Part shown: piece after piece, positions 7,388-14,264 of the stretch
Numbering within the stretch: position 1 is the stretch's first letter
How the letters are laid out: each line of letters opens with the position of its first letter
Origin: Oscillospiraceae bacterium
GTDB lineage: Bacteria; Bacillota; Clostridia; Oscillospirales; Ruminococcaceae
DNA length: 15,769 nt
Direction: 5' to 3'
Assembly: GCA_016295145.1 (NCBI GenBank)
Contig: JAEDLR010000049.1
Location: 1 to 15,769, forward strand
The notes under the pieces: model-generated
The model's database searches: none
Told to the model about the DNA's origin: nothing
What the model saw: only the letters and a program-made list of their open reading frames with translations
Position numbers and translations under genes: made by a program

Positions 7388-7414
7388 TAGTATTTTCGCT
7401 TATTTGCACAAAAA
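7374..7414. repeat. Direct repeat TGCACAAAA flanking the mannanase -35 box
   Basis: TGCACAAAA occurs at 7374-7382 (in the promoter spacer) and again at 7405-7413 (upstream of the -35), 31 bases apart, close to three helical turns. A third, inverted copy lies at 7571-7579 at the end of the neighbouring GH5_4 gene. The placement fits a regulator binding pair, but no known family consensus is recognised. Confidence 0.4.
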
Positions 7415-7538
7415 AGAGAGAGCGCAGTCCATCATTTAAGTTAATATCAGCAATTCAAACAAGAGCCCCTCAACATGGATTCACGGAGCATTACCGCAGT
7501 GCAAAATCTGCCGCAAAATGCGCTGCTGAGGTTGCAGA

Positions 7539-7574
7539 AAAAGCGAGGCTGATATCAAAATCAACCTCGCTTTT
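7539..7574 (-). terminator. Terminator of the GH5_4 gene
   Basis: AAAAGCGAGG (7539-7548) and CCTCGCTTTT (7565-7574) form a perfect 10-bp inverted repeat around a 16-base loop. Read on the minus strand, the GC-rich stem ends in a T-run, 21 bases after the GH5_4 stop. Confidence 0.85.
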
Positions 7575-7595
7575 GTGCATTTGCTACTGCAATGC

Positions 7596-9320
7596 TCAGC
7601 CGTTCAAGCCGCGGAGCATGGCATCCATAATCTCAGGGTACTGCACGGTACAAGAAGTACGGTTAATCAAGCCGAAGTTCTCGCCGCTGCCGCTGTATGC
7701 GTTGTTGTCCCACCAAACACAGGGGATCCCGTAGGAAGTAGCCGTTTTGACGTAATACTCAGCCCACTCTGCGCGCTCGGAAACATTATTTTTGTTCAGT
7801 GCGCCAAACTCGCCGACAATCACGGGGATGCCGTTGTTGATGAACTTTGCCTTCACGCGCTCAAAGTTCTGCACGATCTCGTAGGAATCGCTGTTGATAT
7901 CCCAGTTAGCAGTGCCGTTGATATTCAGCGCGAAATTATAGGGCGTGTATGCGTGAATAGAAACGATCAAATGATCGTCAGCGGGCAGTTTCATGTCATT
8001 GATAACGCTGGCAATGGGAGATGCGCAATAGCCGGGCATCACCACGAAGCGTTTGTCGTTGTTGCCGCCGCTTGCACGAATGGCAGAAAGACAGGTGGCG
8101 TTCATCTCGTTGACCACTGCTCTTGCCTCAGCAGTGCCTCCGTTCCACTCATCGGCATGGCCCACCAGACGCGGCTCGTTGAGCGTTTCAAAAATCAGAT
8201 GCTCGTCAAAGTTTGCAAACTTCTTGCCGATTTGCGTCCACAGTGCAGTCAACTGTGCCTTCTGTGCATCCAGATTGCTGTAAGATGGCACCTGCCAATC
8301 AGTATCATGGTGGCTGTTGAGGATACAATACATATCGTTATCCAGCACATAACCAACCACCTCGTACACGCGGTTCATCCACTCGTCGCTGACCTTATAA
8401 TCGGGTGCGCCGCCCATTTTCTGCCCCCAGCTTACAGGAACACGCACCGTGTTGAATCCGGCCTTTTTCACCGCGTCGATCATTGCCTTGGTGGTATAGG
8501 GATTCCCCCACGCTGTTTCAAATCCATAAGCATTATTTGCATAATTGCTGGTGGCATCCAATGAATTGCCAAGGTTCCAGCCCAGGCCAAGATTCTTCAC
8601 AAACTCCATGGCGGTCTGGTCAAAGCCCTCGCCGCCTCCCACAGGATCACCGGAATTGTGCTTGCCCAGCGTGCCATCCATAATACCACGCTTGAGCAGC
8701 GTCAGGTCAACGGCATCAATATCGCCATCGCCGTCAAGATCTGCATTCTGCGGTGCCAGTATGGCAGCGTTCTCCGCCAGATAGCGTGCCATGGCAACAG
8801 CATCGGCCATGTTGACTGCGTCATCTGCGGTTAGGTCTCCCAGCACATTGGCATCGCCGCCCAGCACTTTGATACCGATGCTCTCTACGGTCATTGCGTC
8901 AATATCGCCCCACCAGAACTGCACCTCAAAATTGTTTTCCACGGGGTATTCCTCGGGAATATCGAACACAACCGTGCCATTTGCCTCGGCAATCACCATG
9001 GAATCGGAATACCAGTTGTCCTCATTGTAGCCATCTGCTGCATAGCCAATGGCGGGCATGATATTTTTCCCTGCCACACCGCTGACATTCACCCAGATCT
9101 CCTCTACAGTCGCACTGGCAGGCACGCCAATCTCCTGCAAAGAGGTTTTCAACGGCTCATCGCCATTGATCTGCGTGCCATAGGTTTTCACATAATTGCA
9201 GTCAGAAATGGGTGAACCGGTGAATGTTGCTGCCTGTGAAGGCATCGCTGCAAGTTGTGCCGAAAGCAGGCACAGTGCGGTTGCAAGCCCCAGCTTGCGT
9301 GTTTTTGTACGTTCAAGCAT
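7596..9320 (-). CDS. Secreted GH5_4 endoglucanase/xyloglucanase with internal dockerin
   Basis: A 574-aa secreted beta-glucanase. Residues 1-31 form the signal peptide (MLERTKTRKL basic start, cleavage near SQA-A). Residues 32-155 are a beta-rich module of unassigned family, ending SIGIKVLGGDANV. Residues 160-218 are a type-I dockerin with calcium loops at 162-173 (TADDAVNMAD, Thr164 in place of Asn/Asp) and 194-205 (DLDGDGDIDAVD). The GH5_4 barrel spans about 232-574: NLGLGWNLGNSLDA, ETAWGNP, TVRVPVSWG, LNSHHD, FETLNEPRLVG with acid/base Glu382, VSIHAY, and VGEFG with nucleophile Glu504. Subfamily 4 enzymes cut xyloglucan, mixed-linkage glucan and cellulose; which is preferred here is unknown. 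The dockerin sits inside the chain rather than at an end. ATG 9320 has AAGGAG eight bases upstream. The gene has its own promoter and terminator. Confidence 0.92.
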   Translation of the reverse strand: MLERTKTRKLGLATALCLLSAQLAAMPSQAATFTGSPISDCNYVKTYGTQINGDEPLKTSLQEIGVPASATVEEIWVNVSGVAGKNIMPAIGYAADGYNEDNWYSDSMVIAEANGTVVFDIPEEYPVENNFEVQFWWGDIDAMTVESIGIKVLGGDANVLGDLTADDAVNMADAVAMARYLAENAAILAPQNADLDGDGDIDAVDLTLLKRGIMDGTLGKHNSGDPVGGGEGFDQTAMEFVKNLGLGWNLGNSLDATSNYANNAYGFETAWGNPYTTKAMIDAVKKAGFNTVRVPVSWGQKMGGAPDYKVSDEWMNRVYEVVGYVLDNDMYCILNSHHDTDWQVPSYSNLDAQKAQLTALWTQIGKKFANFDEHLIFETLNEPRLVGHADEWNGGTAEARAVVNEMNATCLSAIRASGGNNDKRFVVMPGYCASPIASVINDMKLPADDHLIVSIHAYTPYNFALNINGTANWDINSDSYEIVQNFERVKAKFINNGIPVIVGEFGALNKNNVSERAEWAEYYVKTATSYGIPCVWWDNNAYSGSGENFGLINRTSCTVQYPEIMDAMLRGLNG

Positions 9321-9385
9321 GAATCAAACTCCTTCCCATCGGCTAAAATTTCCACTCCCCCTCAGAGCGCATAGCCGTAATTTTT

Positions 9386-9414
9386 ATTATAACAGCAGTC
9401 CGCGCCCACGGCAA
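9386..9414 (-). promoter_or_regulatory. Promoter of the GH5_4 gene with extended -10
   Basis: On the minus strand, TTGCCG (complement of 9409-9414), a 17-base spacer and a perfect TATAAT (complement of 9386-9391), with TG one base before the -10, form a good promoter. It fires away from the pyrF promoter, whose -35 box starts 85 bases further right. Confidence 0.82.
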
Positions 9415-9429
9415 GCGTATTCCTTGCCG
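9409..9429. repeat. Inverted repeat overlapping the GH5_4 -35 box, candidate operator
   Basis: CGGCAAG (9409-9415) and CTTGCCG (9423-9429) are perfect 7-bp arms around a 7-base centre. The left arm contains the -35 hexamer, so a bound protein would block RNA polymerase. Dyads of this size suit a dimeric repressor, but no family consensus is assigned. Confidence 0.45.
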
Positions 9430-9498
9430 ATTTTTATAATTATCTTGCAGATTGGTGGTGCCATGGAACGAAAAATTCACGGTATTTGCCGCGAATGC

Positions 9499-9528
9499 TT
9501 GACGATTCCCGTTAGATTATGGTATAAT
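9499..9528 (+). promoter_or_regulatory. Promoter of the pyrF operon
   Basis: TTGACG (9499-9504), an 18-base spacer and TATAAT (9523-9528), with TG one base before the -10 (9520-9521), form a strong extended -10 promoter. The leader to the pyrF ATG at 9602 is about 65 bases. I see no PyrR-type anti-antiterminator or attenuator in it, only a weak CGGC/GCCG hairpin around 9550. Confidence 0.85.
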
Positions 9529-9601
9529 GTATTCGTGAAGTTGTGCGCATCGGCAAAAGCCGCTCACAGCAGAAATCCCTAATACGAACGGAGGAACCAT
9601 T

Positions 9602-10525
9602 ATGTCTTTTGACCGCCTGATTTCCAAAATCATCAGCATGAAGAACCCCACCGTAGCGGGTCTTGATCCAAAGCTCGAATATGTCCCGGATTACCTGAAG
9701 AATTCCTTCCTCGATGAGGACGGCGAAACGCTCAAGGCAGCAGCCAAAGCGATTTTCAAATACAATCAGCAGATCATTGACGCAGTCTGTGATATCGTGC
9801 CCGCCGTCAAACTGCAAGCAGCCTACTATGAGATGTACGGCCACCACGGCGTCAAAACGATGGAGCGTACCATCCGCTATGCAAAACTGCGCGGTATGTA
9901 CGTCATCACCGATGGCAAGCGCAACGATATCGGCGCTACGATGGAAGCATATACCGCTGCCCATCTCGGCTCCTGCAAAATCGGAGAAAGCGAGTGCGAA
10001 CCCTTTGGCGCAGACGCTTTGACGGTCAACGGCTATCTGGGCACTGACGGCATTGCGCCACTGCTGCCTGTCTGTAAACAGCGGGACAGAGGCATTTTTG
10101 TCCTCTGCAAGACCTCGAATCCTTCCTCGGGCGAGTTTCAGGATCTGCTCATTGACGGTGTGCCGCTGTACGCCAGAATGGGCGATAAGTGCGAAGAATG
10201 GGGCGCAGATACCATTGGCGCATATGGCTACAGCGCAGTGGGTGCTGTGGTGGGTGCTACCTACCCCGAACAGTTGGTTTCTCTGCGCAAGAGAATGCCC
10301 CATACCATGTTCCTGGTGCCTGGCTACGGCGCACAGGGCGGCGGCGCGGCAGGCATCGCAGGGGGCTTTGACAAAAACGGTCTGGGGGCGATCGTCAACA
10401 GCTCCCGTGCCATTCTCTGCGCATACAAGAAAGAACAGTGCGATGAGCGCGACTTTGCAGGTGCTGCACGCCGGGAGGCGATTCGTATGCGCGACGATCT
10501 CATGACCTATATCAAAATTGGCTGA
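9602..10525 (+). CDS. pyrF: Orotidine 5'-phosphate decarboxylase
   Basis: A 307-aa cytosolic enzyme that decarboxylates OMP to UMP, the last step of de novo pyrimidine synthesis. It is of the longer class (about 270-310 aa) rather than the 230-aa E. coli type. NPTVAGLDPKLEYVP opens the barrel, Lys70 lies in VPAVKLQ, and ITDGKRNDIG holds the catalytic Asp104-Lys106-Asp109 array. NGYLGTDGIAPLL and FLVPGYGAQGGG provide the phosphate-binding region. ATG 9602 has GGAGG seven bases upstream. It is the first gene of the operon, 17 bases before pyrK. The other pyr genes (pyrB, pyrC, pyrE) are not in the window. Confidence 0.96.
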   Translation: MSFDRLISKIISMKNPTVAGLDPKLEYVPDYLKNSFLDEDGETLKAAAKAIFKYNQQIIDAVCDIVPAVKLQAAYYEMYGHHGVKTMERTIRYAKLRGMYVITDGKRNDIGATMEAYTAAHLGSCKIGESECEPFGADALTVNGYLGTDGIAPLLPVCKQRDRGIFVLCKTSNPSSGEFQDLLIDGVPLYARMGDKCEEWGADTIGAYGYSAVGAVVGATYPEQLVSLRKRMPHTMFLVPGYGAQGGGAAGIAGGFDKNGLGAIVNSSRAILCAYKKEQCDERDFAGAARREAIRMRDDLMTYIKIG

Positions 10526-10542
10526 AAACGGAGCGTGGAATC

Positions 10543-11346
10543 ATGTGTATGAATGAAATCGCCAACTCGCTGCCCAGTCTGCGCTACCCTGTGCGCAGCA
10601 TGACGCAGCTCAATATGACCGTGTGGAGCATGGTCATTGACTGCCCTGCCGTTACCGCCAAGGCGCAGGAGGGGCAGTTTGTACACCTTCTGCCCGATGG
10701 CAACTATGTACTGCGCCGACCCATCTCCATTTGCGAGATCGACAGAAAAGCGGGCACACTGCGCCTGGTGTTTGAAGTCCGAGGCGAGGGCACAAAGACG
10801 CTCTCGCAAGTCAGAGCAGGAGATACGATCGATCTGCTTGGCCCCCTGGGGCACGGCTTTACTTTGCTTGCGCCCTCTGCCACCGCTGTGATGATCGGCG
10901 GCGGCATCGGAACACCGCCCATGCTGCCGCTGGCGCAGCATTATGGCAAAAACGCCACGGTGATCTGCGGTTTTCGCAATCAGGGGGCTGCCATTTTGCA
11001 AAACGATTTTGCAGCTACCGGCGCAGATACCCTTCTCTGCACCGATGACGGCTCCGCGGGACACCACGGTCTGGTCACCGAACCGCTGGCGGCACTGTTG
11101 CGCGAGAAAAAAGTCGATATCATCTACGCCTGCGGCCCCATGCCCATGCTGAAAGCCGTCGCCGCACTTGCCAAGGAAAGCGGCGTGCGTTGCGAGGTTT
11201 CTCTTGAGGAGCGTATGGGTTGCGGCTTGGGTGCCTGCCTGGTATGCGCCTGCAACCTTTACCTTGCGGATGGCGGTATCCACGCAGGTCATGTGTGCAA
11301 GGACGGGCCTGTATTTGACGCGGAAAGGGTGGTCTGGAATGGCTGA
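10543..11346 (+). CDS. pyrK: Dihydroorotate dehydrogenase electron-transfer subunit
   Basis: A 267-aa flavin and iron-sulfur subunit that passes electrons from the PyrD FMN through [2Fe-2S] and FAD to NAD+. The ferredoxin-reductase-like FAD domain (about 15-110) contains RRPISI (58-63). The nucleotide-binding domain has GGGIGTPPM (119-127) and YACGPMPML (195-203). The C-terminal iron-sulfur loop has Cys227, Cys232, Cys235 and Cys252 in CGLGACLVC and HVCKDGPVF. Its presence shows the dehydrogenase is class 1B, NAD-dependent. GGAG at 10530-10533 fits ATG 10543 better than the ATG two codons later. The end overlaps the pyrD start by 8 bases, as expected for subunits made in equal amounts. Confidence 0.96.
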   Translation: MCMNEIANSLPSLRYPVRSMTQLNMTVWSMVIDCPAVTAKAQEGQFVHLLPDGNYVLRRPISICEIDRKAGTLRLVFEVRGEGTKTLSQVRAGDTIDLLGPLGHGFTLLAPSATAVMIGGGIGTPPMLPLAQHYGKNATVICGFRNQGAAILQNDFAATGADTLLCTDDGSAGHHGLVTEPLAALLREKKVDIIYACGPMPMLKAVAALAKESGVRCEVSLEERMGCGLGACLVCACNLYLADGGIHAGHVCKDGPVFDAERVVWNG

Positions 11347-12250
11347 TTTATCTGTCAAAGTATGCGGTGTAGATTTCAAAAATCCCATTATCCCTGCATC
11401 GGGCGTATTCGGCTACGGCAGAGAATACGCGCAGTACTATCCGCTTTCGCTGCTAGGCGGCATTGCATCCAAGGGCACAACACCCCTCAAGCAAAACGGT
11501 AATCCTGCACCCCGTATTGCGGAAACTCCTGCCGGTATGCTCAATTCGGTCGGCTTGCAGAACCCCGGCATGGAAACCTTTTTGCAAACCGAATTGCCGT
11601 GGCTTTTACAGCAGGATACGGTGATTCTTGCGAATTTTGCAGGGCCTTCTCCCGAGGCTTGTGCTGAATCTGCTGCAAAGCTGGACAAAACCGATGTGCA
11701 TATGCTGGAGCTGAATATCTCCTGCCCCAATGTGAAAAACGGCGGTCTGGCATTTGGTGCACAGGCAGATACTGCTGCGGCGATGGTCAGAGCCGTCCGC
11801 AACGCGACTACAAAGCCATTGGTGGTCAAGCTGTCGCCAAATGTCACAGATATCACCGAGATCGCCAAGGCGGTAGAAGCCGAAGGTGCCGATGCCGTTT
11901 CGCTTATCAATACGGTGTTGGGTATGCGCATTGATCTGCGCACGCGCCGACCGATCCTCAAAAACAACACCGGCGGACTTTCCGGCCCTGCCGTGTTCCC
12001 GATTGCTGTACGCATGGTGTGGCAGGTATCCAATGCCGTCAAGATCCCCGTCATCGGTATGGGCGGCGTGGCAAGTGGCAAAGATGCCGCCGAACTGATG
12101 ATGGCTGGTGCATCTGCCGTGCAGGTGGGTGCCGCTGTGCTGACCGACCCCTACGCGCCCGTGCGCATCATCAACGAGCTGAACCAATGGCTGGATGAAA
12201 ACCACATCAAAACCGCTGCCGAACTGACCGGCACCATGCGCCCATGGTAA
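11339..12250 (+). CDS. pyrD: Dihydroorotate dehydrogenase (class 1B), catalytic subunit
   Basis: A 303-aa FMN barrel that oxidises dihydroorotate to orotate in the cytosol. IIPASGVFGYG opens the barrel, SKGTTP has the substrate/FMN lysine Lys45, and NSVGLQNPG lines the active site. LNISCPNVK carries the catalytic base Cys129, a cysteine as in class 1 enzymes rather than the serine of class 2. VVKLSPN (Lys164), PVIGMGGVASG and GASAVQVGAA form the FMN phosphate site. It partners PyrK, so electrons go to NAD+. The frame extends further upstream, but ATG 11339 overlaps the pyrK stop and gives the exact family N-terminus. The ribosome binding site (AAAGG near 11324) is modest, suggesting translational coupling. 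The stop overlaps the next start by 7 bases. Confidence 0.96.
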   Translation: MADLSVKVCGVDFKNPIIPASGVFGYGREYAQYYPLSLLGGIASKGTTPLKQNGNPAPRIAETPAGMLNSVGLQNPGMETFLQTELPWLLQQDTVILANFAGPSPEACAESAAKLDKTDVHMLELNISCPNVKNGGLAFGAQADTAAAMVRAVRNATTKPLVVKLSPNVTDITEIAKAVEAEGADAVSLINTVLGMRIDLRTRRPILKNNTGGLSGPAVFPIAVRMVWQVSNAVKIPVIGMGGVASGKDAAELMMAGASAVQVGAAVLTDPYAPVRIINELNQWLDENHIKTAAELTGTMRPW

Positions 12251-12927
12251 CCAGAATTTATCTGGTGCGCCACGCCGAAGCGGAAGGCAACGCCAGCGAG
12301 TTTTTTCAGGGCTGCACACAGACGCAGCTCACCGAAAAGGGCAGAAACCAGCTTGCATATCTCTCGCAACGCTTTGGTGAAATTCCATTGGACGCAGTCT
12401 ATACAAGCCCCTATCTGCGCGCAAGGCAAACCGCCGAGGCGGTAAATCGGCACCACAATCTGCCAATACACGAGGAGGACGCGCTGCATGAGATCAACGG
12501 CGGCGACTGGGAAGGCAAGCCATGGAGCGTTCTGCCCGAAACCTACCCAACCGAGTACGGGCTGTGGACGGGCGAAATGTGGCGTTTTCAGGCGCCGGGC
12601 GGCGAAAGCATGGCAGATGTATGGCATCGCATGACAGAAGCTGTCAGTCGCATTGCCAAAGAATATCTTGGACAGACTGTCGCCGTTGTTTCTCACGGCT
12701 GTGCCATTCGCAATTTTCTGTGCTTCGTGGAGTTTTGCGATGCCGAGCATCTTGCGGATGTGGGCTGGGCGGATAACACAGCGGTGTCTCTTGTAGAATA
12801 CGATACCGACACAGGATGGAAACTGATCTTCAAAAACGATGCCTCTCATCTGCCTGCCGAATATTCCACGCTGCGCCGCTCACAATGGTGCAGATACGAA
12901 ACCGCCAAGGAGGAGGACACGCCATGA
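12244..12927 (+). CDS. Histidine phosphatase (phosphoglycerate mutase-like) family protein
   Basis: A 227-aa member of histidine phosphatase branch 1. YLVRHAEAEGN carries Arg9 and the phospho-accepting His10. TSPYLRARQTA has Arg59, LHEINGGDWEG has the acid Glu83, and VVSHGCAIRNFL has the second His151; the full catalytic set is present. Substrate cannot be read from the sequence: family members dephosphorylate sugar phosphates, alpha-ribazole phosphate, nucleotides or other small molecules, and true phosphoglycerate mutase is unlikely given the short, divergent sequence. It starts inside the pyrD stop (ATGGTAA, 12244-12250) with no clear ribosome binding site, implying coupled translation, and overlaps ruvX through ATGA. 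Being locked between pyrD and ruvX hints at nucleotide metabolism, but this is inference. Confidence 0.88.
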   Translation: MVTRIYLVRHAEAEGNASEFFQGCTQTQLTEKGRNQLAYLSQRFGEIPLDAVYTSPYLRARQTAEAVNRHHNLPIHEEDALHEINGGDWEGKPWSVLPETYPTEYGLWTGEMWRFQAPGGESMADVWHRMTEAVSRIAKEYLGQTVAVVSHGCAIRNFLCFVEFCDAEHLADVGWADNTAVSLVEYDTDTGWKLIFKNDASHLPAEYSTLRRSQWCRYETAKEEDTP

Positions 12928-13349
12928 TTCTGTTTGCAGTCGATTTTGGCGATGTGCGCACAGGGTGGGCTGTATGCGACAAAACGGAACTGCTTGCCTC
13001 GCCCTATGGTGTACTGACAGAGCCTGACTTTCAGCTCTGCGCAGAAAAAACCGCACAAGCAGCACTTGCTGCCCATGCGGAAGAAATTGTAGTGGGTTAC
13101 CCGAAAAATATGGATGGAAGCTGTGGCGAGCGTGCGCAGAAATGCGAGGCATTCGCGGCACTGCTGCGGGAATTGACACAGCTTCCTGTGACGCTTTGGG
13201 ACGAACGCTGCACAACGGTTTCCGCACATCGTATTCTCAACGAAACCAATACACGGGGCAAAAAGCGCAAGGCTGTGGTCGATGCGGTTGCTGCCGTGCT
13301 GATTCTGGAAAGCTACATGGGCTACCGCAAGGCAAACGCACAGCGTTGA
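12924..13349 (+). CDS. ruvX: YqgF/RuvX-family RNase H-like protein (putative Holliday junction resolvase)
   Basis: A 141-aa protein, close to the family's usual 135-145. The RNase H-like fold shows its three acidic positions: Asp7 in FAVDFGDVRTGWA, Glu94 in TLWDERCTT, and Asp120 in VVDAVAAVLILESYM. VVGYPKNMDGSCGERAQ is the conserved loop after strand four. Family members are linked to Holliday junction resolution and to pre-16S rRNA 5'-end processing. ATG 12924 is set by AGGAGG nine bases upstream and by its 4-base ATGA overlap with the phosphatase stop; the frame is open further upstream only because it runs through that gene. It is the last gene of the pyrF operon. I see no terminator after it, and a convergent gene ends 8 bases on. 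Confidence 0.92.
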   Translation: MILFAVDFGDVRTGWAVCDKTELLASPYGVLTEPDFQLCAEKTAQAALAAHAEEIVVGYPKNMDGSCGERAQKCEAFAALLRELTQLPVTLWDERCTTVSAHRILNETNTRGKKRKAVVDAVAAVLILESYMGYRKANAQR

Positions 13350-13357
13350 ACCCGCAG

Positions 13358-13537
13358 TCACTGCATATGCAGCATATCAGAAACGCTGTCCCAGACATCA
13401 CCCATTGCCTGTACGGCACGCATGGTGCGGCGCTTCAAACGATGCTTTTCTCCGGCACTTGCCTGTAGAACAAAATATCCGACAGTGCCTACGGTTACGC
13501 CAAGGGCAACGCCCTTTGCCAATGCTTTGTATTGCAT
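13358..13537 (-). CDS. Small single-pass membrane protein (hypothetical)
   Basis: A 59-aa protein. Residues about 5-26 (ALAKGVALGVTVGTVGYFVLQA) make one glycine-rich membrane helix, followed by a basic stretch (EKHRLKRRTMRAVQ) and an amphipathic tail (MGDVWDSVSDMLHM). The layout resembles small YtxH-like membrane proteins, but similarity is too short to name a family. The start at 13537 has AAGGAG ten bases upstream; an in-frame ATG thirteen codons earlier lacks one. The end contains a 12-bp palindrome CTGCATATGCAG (13361-13372). It is convergent with ruvX and divergent from trmL. Function unknown. Confidence 0.65.
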   Translation of the reverse strand: MQYKALAKGVALGVTVGTVGYFVLQASAGEKHRLKRRTMRAVQAMGDVWDSVSDMLHMQ

Positions 13538-13644
13538 GATGCTTAAACTCCTTCCTTGCTCTGCTGATTTAAGCATTCCCTCTCACCGTGGGGGTATGCA
13601 AGGGAGTATTTTCCGAAAAAACACAACCGAAAGGAGTAAGTCCC

Positions 13645-14193
13645 TTGCCAAGACTGAATCTGGTACTGGTGGAGCCGAGAATTCCACAGAACACCGGCAG
13701 TATCGCGCGCACCTGTGCCGTCACTGGCGCAAGATTGCACCTCATTCATCCGTTGGGCTTTTCCATTGATGAATCCAAACTCAAGCGTGCAGGACTGGAT
13801 TACTGGGATAAGCTGGAAATTCTGCACTACCCGAATGTAGAAGCGTTTTTTGCACAGAATCAGGTAAGCGGTCCGCAGAATCCGTACTTCTATTTTACCG
13901 CAAAAACGGGGCAGCTCTACACCGAGGTTGCTTACCCCGAGGAAACCTATCTGTTCTTTGGCAGAGAAGATACCGGTCTCCCCGATGCGTTCCTGATGGC
14001 ACACCCCGAGCGTTGCGTGCGCATTCCCATGCGAGAAACACTGCGCTGCCTGAATATCTCCAACGCCGTTACCGTTGCTGCCTATGAGGTGCTGCGGCAG
14101 CACAACTTTGAGGGGCTTTGTCTCAACGGCAGAATGGCACAGTCTGCGTGGGAGCCGGAAACGCCCCGTGCATACGATATCAGCCAGACATAA
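13645..14193 (+). CDS. trmL: tRNA (cytidine/uridine-34 2'-O)-methyltransferase, SPOUT family, TTG start
   Basis: A 182-aa SPOUT (knotted) methyltransferase that uses S-adenosylmethionine to methylate the wobble ribose of certain leucine tRNAs. The motifs are in order: LNLVLVEPRIPQNTGSIART (motif 1), YLFFGREDTGLPD (motif 2), and CVRIPMRETLRCLNISNAVT (motif 3). Length is near the usual 150-180. The frame opens at a GTG at 13588, but no ribosome binding site precedes it. AAGGAG (13631-13636) lies eight bases before TTG 13645, which yields the correct short N-terminus PRLNLVLVE, so a TTG start is called. LIHPLGFSIDESKLKRAGLDYWD is also typical of TrmL. No clear promoter was found upstream. Confidence 0.92.
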   Translation: MPRLNLVLVEPRIPQNTGSIARTCAVTGARLHLIHPLGFSIDESKLKRAGLDYWDKLEILHYPNVEAFFAQNQVSGPQNPYFYFTAKTGQLYTEVAYPEETYLFFGREDTGLPDAFLMAHPERCVRIPMRETLRCLNISNAVTVAAYEVLRQHNFEGLCLNGRMAQSAWEPETPRAYDISQT

Positions 14194-14264
14194 TCAACTG
14201 TAACACAAGGCGTCATCTGTAGTATATGCAATATGCAGAATCATGGCGCAGAAAGGATCTCCAT

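Larger units (their letters stand above)
7271..7595. other. Intergenic region between the two glycosidase genes
   Basis: This 325-base stretch holds the ribosome binding site, leader (about 80 bases) and promoter of the mannanase gene (7271-7387), copies of a TGCACAAAA repeat, and the terminator of the GH5_4 gene (7539-7574). Between about 7420 and 7535 I see no gene and no convincing RNA. A loose pairing of 7468-7475 with 7524-7531 is too weak to call. Confidence 0.7.

Noticed and set aside
7468..7531. Possible structured RNA between the glycosidase genes
   Set aside because: Only an imperfect 8-bp pairing with a loop of 48 bases; not enough to support an RNA.
7575..8564. 329-codon plus-strand frame across the GH5_4 gene
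   Set aside because: Antisense in codon register to a clear GH5_4 enzyme; codon bias explains it.
9529..9601. PyrR-type attenuator in the pyrF leader
   Set aside because: No competing hairpins or T-run; only a weak 4-bp stem around 9550.
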